From positions 1 through 8,200 of the forward strand of contig DATJQH010000050.1 of NCBI GenBank assembly GCA_035505955.1: a DNA stretch of 8,200 nucleotides, in the 5' to 3' direction. A model generated the notes under the pieces. It was given only the letters and a program-made list of their open reading frames with translations, was not told the origin of the DNA and did no database searches. This DNA comes from Fen-999 sp035505955 (lineage in GTDB: Bacteria; Pseudomonadota; Gammaproteobacteria; Burkholderiales; Rhodocyclaceae). Position numbers and translations under genes: made by a program. This document shows positions 6,171 to 8,200 of the stretch, piece after piece. The number at the start of each line of letters is the position of its first letter. Within the stretch, counting starts at the first letter, position 1.

Positions 6171-6718
6171 GCCAGCAGGCGGTTCACCGCGGCGGCGCCG
6201 GGTTCCCCGGCGTTCGCCGCTTCGAGGTTCCTCGCCGCGGCCAACGGCTCGGGCGCATTGAGCGACTGGATGTCGCCCGAGACCTCGCCGCCCTCGTGTA
6301 CGACGATCTTGCCGTAGCGGATCTTGCCGCTGACGCGCCCCGTGGCGTGGATGATCAGGTGGTCGCGCGCCGTCAGTTCGCCGCTGAAGCGGCCGCGGAT
6401 CTCGGCCACGTCGATGTTCACCTTGCCGTCGAACGAGCCTTGGTCGGCAATCTGGATCAGCCGGCTGTCCATGGTCGCCTCGACGCGGCCTTCCACCAGC
6501 AGCATGTCGCAGTCCTGGATTTCGGCGCCCTTGAGCTTCACGCCCGGGCCGACCACGAGCTGTGCGCCGGGTTCCTCTTTCTGCGGCTCCAGCGGGCGGG
6601 CGATCGACGACGTCGAACCCGGTGCGGGCGGCGTCGTCGTCGAAGCGGGCTTGCCGCCGGTGGCGGGCGCCGGTCCGGATTCACGCTGGCCGGCGAAGAT
6701 GGATCCCTTGTTGAGCAT
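6158..6718 (-). CDS. Bactofilin family polymer-forming cytoskeletal protein
   Basis: A 186-residue bactofilin (formerly DUF583). These proteins self-assemble without nucleotide into filaments that scaffold cell shape, envelope or appendage factors. The N-terminal tail (about 1-50) is Pro/Ala/Thr/Ser-rich and disordered-looking. The core (about 53-152) is a run of short beta-helix turns rich in G, V and I, for example VEGRVEATMDS, GSFDGKVNIDV, GRFSGELTARDH and GRVSGKIRYGKIVVHEGGEV. An Ala/Glu-rich C-terminal tail follows. No membrane segment is seen. The ATG at 6718 is chosen because a perfect AGGAGGT (complement of 6727-6733) lies 8 bases upstream. The frame runs on further upstream, but that extension would cross the promoter region shared with hemP. 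Its stop is one base from the dps stop. It has no obvious functional tie to the iron/peroxide genes. Confidence 0.88.
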   Translation of the reverse strand: MLNKGSIFAGQRESGPAPATGGKPASTTTPPAPGSTSSIARPLEPQKEEPGAQLVVGPGVKLKGAEIQDCDMLLVEGRVEATMDSRLIQIADQGSFDGKVNIDVAEIRGRFSGELTARDHLIIHATGRVSGKIRYGKIVVHEGGEVSGDIQSLNAPEPLAAARNLEAANAGEPGAAAVNRLLAKTA

Positions 6719-6836
6719 GGTGCGGTACCTCCTGTTGCTGATGTGCTTTGGCTCCCTGAATGACAGCAGGCTAAGGCCCCGGCCTGGACGTCCGGACCTG
6801 TCGCTTCGCCCAGACACGGAGCCATGAAGAAAGTGC

Positions 6837-6866
6837 TTGCAAATGCGAATCATTCGCCGCTATGAT
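6837..6866 (+). promoter_or_regulatory. Predicted hemP-bfd-bfr promoter
   Basis: TTGCAA (6837-6842, 4 of 6 bases of the -35 consensus) and TATGAT (6861-6866, 5 of 6 of the -10) are separated by 18 bases. Transcription would begin near 6873, about 28 bases before the hemP ATG. The -10 contains an ATG that might otherwise be taken as the gene start. Both promoter elements are covered or flanked by Fur-type sequences. Confidence 0.6.
6839..6857 (+). promoter_or_regulatory. Fur box 1
   Basis: GCGAAT-C-ATTCGC (6845-6857) is a perfect 13-bp palindrome in the spacer of the predicted promoter. With the preceding GCAAAT it forms the three-hexamer Fur pattern, matching 13 of 19 positions of the GATAAT-GATAAT-C-ATTATC consensus. 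Binding here by Fe-loaded Fur would block RNA polymerase when iron is plentiful. Confidence 0.7.
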
Positions 6867-6885
6867 GAGAATCGTTCGCATTCGT
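6861..6885 (+). promoter_or_regulatory. Fur box 2
   Basis: GAGAAT-C-GTTCGC (6867-6879), flanked by TATGAT and ATTCGT, is a second Fur-like array overlapping the -10 and the predicted transcription start. Its core is less symmetrical than box 1, but GAGAATC and GCGAAC/GCGAAT half-sites are common in proteobacterial Fur boxes. Two adjacent sites suggest cooperative, tight repression. Confidence 0.6.
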
Positions 6886-6900
6886 AATGGAGCAAGAGAG

Positions 6901-7098
6901 ATGCTGGTGACTATCAAGAGGTCGGTAGCCATGCCGGGATTCGGGAACAGCGGCATCGAATCCGAGGCTAAACCGCACCGCGTGGCCGTGGACGCGGCTG
7001 TGTTGCTGGCTGGCATGAAGGAGACTCTCATCCGGCACGGTACCGAGACCTATCGCCTGCGCGTGACGCGCCAGAACCGCCTGATCCTGACCAAGTAG
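6901..7098 (+). CDS. hemP: Hemin uptake protein HemP
   Basis: A 65-residue protein with the HemP signature at its C-terminus: TYRLRVTRQNRLILTK (residues 50-65), preceded by DAAVLLAGMKETLIRHG (31-47). HemP proteins are small cytoplasmic factors encoded with haem uptake genes and made under iron starvation; their exact mechanism is unsettled. The ATG at 6901 is preferred because GGAG (6889-6892) is 8 bases upstream. The in-frame ATG at 6862 falls inside the predicted -10 and Fur box 2. A later ATG at 6931 would give 55 residues and remains possible. It is first gene of a probable hemP-bfd-bfr operon; no haem receptor or transporter gene is in the window. Confidence 0.88.
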   Translation: MLVTIKRSVAMPGFGNSGIESEAKPHRVAVDAAVLLAGMKETLIRHGTETYRLRVTRQNRLILTK

Positions 7099-7101
7099 GA
7101 G
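7097..7101 (+). promoter_or_regulatory. bfd ribosome binding site overlapping the hemP stop codon
   Basis: AGGAG overlaps the TAG of hemP (7096-7098) and sits 7 bases before the TTG start of bfd. It decides that start and implies translational coupling. Confidence 0.7.
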
Positions 7102-7108
7102 CCCGACC

Positions 7109-7318
7109 TTGTACATATGTGTTTGCAATGCGGTCACCGAGCGTGACATCGGCGGTGCCATCGCCGACGGCTGCGCCACCCTGAAGGACTTGCGCGAGCA
7201 GCTCGGCGTCGGCGCCGGTTGCGGCCGCTGCACCCGTTGCGCGCGCGATGTGCTGAAGGATTCGCTGCGGAGGCACATTTCCGCCCGCCCGGCCACCGTG
7301 CAGTCCGTGGCAGCCTGA
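7109..7318 (+). CDS. bfd: Bacterioferritin-associated ferredoxin (Bfd)
   Basis: A 69-residue [2Fe-2S] protein that reduces the haem of bacterioferritin to release stored iron. Cysteines at C4, C6, C38 and C41 (MYICVCNAVTERDI and CGRCTRC) occupy the same positions as the E. coli Bfd cluster ligands. C22 and C44 are additional. The start codon is TTG at 7109: it is the only start that gives the conserved MYxCxCN N-terminus, and it has AGGAG at ideal spacing. A rare start codon may keep expression below that of its neighbours. The gene lies 10 bases after hemP and 14 before bfr, so co-transcription from the Fur-controlled promoter is likely. Confidence 0.94.
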   Translation: MYICVCNAVTERDIGGAIADGCATLKDLREQLGVGAGCGRCTRCARDVLKDSLRRHISARPATVQSVAA

Positions 7319-7332
7319 ACAGGAGAAACAAG

Positions 7333-7815
7333 ATGAAAGGCGACAAGAAAGTCATCCAGCTCCTCAACAAGTGCCTGGTCAACGAACTCACCGCGATCAA
7401 CCAGTACTTCCTGCATGCGCGCATGTACAAGAACTGGGGTTTCAATGCGCTCGGCAAGCACGAGTACGAGGAATCGATCGAGGAGATGCACCACGCCGAC
7501 AAACTCATCGAGCGCGTGCTGTTCCTCGATGGCCTGCCCAACCTGCAGGCGCTCAACAAGCTGCTGATCGGCGAAGCGGTGCCGGAATGCCTGGCCGGCG
7601 ACCTGAAGCTCGAAACCGGTGCCCATGCCGATACCAAGACAGCGCTTGCCCACTGTGAAAGCGCGGGCGATTACGTCTCGCGCGACATCCTGCAGGACAT
7701 CCTCAATGCCACCGAGGACCATATCGACTATCTCGAAACCCAGCTGGAATTGATCGAGAAGGTCGGTCAGCAGAACTATCTGCAATCGCAGATGGGAGAA
7801 GGTTCAGGCTCGTAG
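7333..7815 (+). CDS. bfr: Bacterioferritin, haem-binding, with one substituted ferroxidase ligand
   Basis: A 160-residue bacterioferritin subunit; 24 assemble into a haem-containing iron-storage shell. The N-terminus MKGDKKVIQLLNK and the C-terminus QQNYLQSQM are family-typical. Aligned without gaps to E. coli Bfr, E18, E51, H54, E94 and H130 of the diiron site and the haem ligand M52 are present. Position 127, a glutamate ligand in E. coli, is threonine (local sequence NATEDH, residues 125-130), although E128 is adjacent. Ferroxidase activity may be altered, or this may be the haem-type subunit of a mixed Bfr, for which two-subunit precedents are known. AGGAG (7321-7325) is 7 bases before the ATG. 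It sits directly after bfd, its expected reductase. Confidence 0.95.
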   Translation: MKGDKKVIQLLNKCLVNELTAINQYFLHARMYKNWGFNALGKHEYEESIEEMHHADKLIERVLFLDGLPNLQALNKLLIGEAVPECLAGDLKLETGAHADTKTALAHCESAGDYVSRDILQDILNATEDHIDYLETQLELIEKVGQQNYLQSQMGEGSGS

Positions 7816-8200
7816 TACCCGTTGCAGCCAGCCAGCCGGCGGTGCCACTGGGCCGCCCATCCCGCGCCCGGCAGCGAGCGGCTGAGCTTCGTGGCCGGCG
7901 ATGCGCGCGCATCCGTGCCTCCGGCCTGCGACGCGCGCGATATCTACCTGCTCTCGGCCGGGCTGCACGGCTTCGATGACGCCACGTGTCGCGACATCCT
8001 CGCCAACCTCGCCCGCGCCATCGGCACCAGGATCGCCGTGCTGGAAATGGTGCTGCCCGATAGCCATGCAGCCGCGGCCGCCGCCTCGTTCGACATGCAG
8101 ATGGTCATGGGCACGCGCGGGCGCGAGCGCACGCGGCAGGAGCGGCAGGCGCTGGTTTCAGGCGCCGGGCTGAGGCTGGAGGAGCATGCCGGCTTGCGCA
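7816..8200 (+). pseudogene. O-methyltransferase C-terminal region lacking its 5' part, running off the window
   Basis: Right after the bfr stop the same frame stays open to the window edge. From about 7870 it reads like the SAM-binding half of a plant-caffeate/hydroxyneurosporene-type O-methyltransferase: ERLSFVAGD, DIYLLSAGLHGFDDATC with the LHxFxD motif, RIAVLEMVLPD, then DMQMVMGTRGRERTRQERQA and SGAGLRLEEHAGLR. The family normally carries about 150-200 residues before this point: a dimerisation domain and the glycine-rich SAM loop. Only about 55 bases separate bfr from the conserved part. No convincing start or ribosome binding site is present; TTG 7822 and GTG 7891 are the in-frame options. 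I read it as a 5'-truncated remnant, probably left by a deletion or recombination. A short diverged gene, a frameshift, or an assembly junction cannot be excluded. No terminator is seen between it and bfr. Confidence 0.6.

Larger units (their letters stand above)
6719..6900. other. Divergent intergenic region between bactofilin and hemP
   Basis: A 182-base gap containing the bactofilin ribosome binding site (6727-6733), GC-rich sequence with short palindromes around GGACGTCC (near 6786-6793), and at its right end the Fur-type sites and hemP promoter. I see no convincing promoter for the bactofilin gene and no small gene. Confidence 0.6.

Noticed and set aside
6719..6853. 45-residue N-terminal extension of the bactofilin
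   Set aside because: A perfect AGGAGGT sits directly before the ATG at 6718, and the extension is basic, low-information sequence reaching into the hemP promoter region.
6862..6900. Earlier ATG for hemP at 6862
   Set aside because: It lies in the predicted -10 element and Fur box 2, with no ribosome binding site; the ATG at 6901 has GGAG at good spacing.
6850..7785. 311-residue minus-strand open frame opposite hemP, bfd and bfr
   Set aside because: It is antisense to three well-recognised genes and its translation has no family features; it persists because of high GC content.
7333..8200. Bacterioferritin-methyltransferase fusion by stop codon readthrough
   Set aside because: The bfr C-terminus is complete at the family's normal length, and the linker after TAG shows no readthrough signal or conserved character.

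Overview
The window is GC-rich, densely coded bacterial DNA. The OxyR, HemP, Bfd/Bfr and rubrerythrin-associated proteins look proteobacterial, most like Betaproteobacteria. That assignment is inference from protein style; there is no rRNA or other taxonomic marker here. The unifying theme is defence against peroxide and handling of iron.

Layout. (1) 1-179, minus strand: the N-terminus of peptide chain release factor 3 (prfC), running off the left edge. (2) 379-2148, plus: a beta-lactamase-fold serine hydrolase with a lipoprotein signal. One base after its stop comes oxyR (2150-3064), with both redox cysteines at the E. coli numbering (C199, C208). (3) 3182-5555, plus: a compact set of a rubredoxin-less rubrerythrin, a two-[4Fe-4S]/CCG-domain oxidoreductase-like protein and a DUF3501 protein. 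(4) 5668-6156, plus: a Dps-family miniferritin. (5) 6158-6718, minus: a bactofilin, convergent with dps with one base between the stop codons. (6) 6901-7815, plus: hemP, bfd and bfr, tightly spaced behind a promoter overlapped by two Fur-box-like sequences. (7) 7816-8200: the C-terminal part of an O-methyltransferase with no room for its N-terminal half, probably a gene remnant.

How it works together. Exact ATAG-N7-CTAT elements, the OxyR recognition pattern, occur only twice that I could find: right after oxyR in front of rubrerythrin (3061-3097), and in front of dps (5565-5601). I therefore read oxyR, rubrerythrin/Fe-S/DUF3501 and dps as a local peroxide-response island. Rubrerythrin would reduce H2O2, the Fe-S and DUF3501 proteins may supply or gate its electrons (inference), and Dps would sequester iron. 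The neighbouring Fur-type operon adds haem uptake (HemP) and ferritin iron release (Bfd, Bfr).

Most notable points: the poorly described rubrerythrin/CCG-protein/DUF3501 module under an apparent OxyR site; ferroxidase-ligand substitutions in both ferritin-like proteins (Dps M59, Bfr T127); bfr placed in a Fur-box operon with hemP and bfd; and an unexplained 24-bp near-repeat in two intergenic gaps. No tRNA, rRNA, CRISPR array, insertion sequence or origin was seen.
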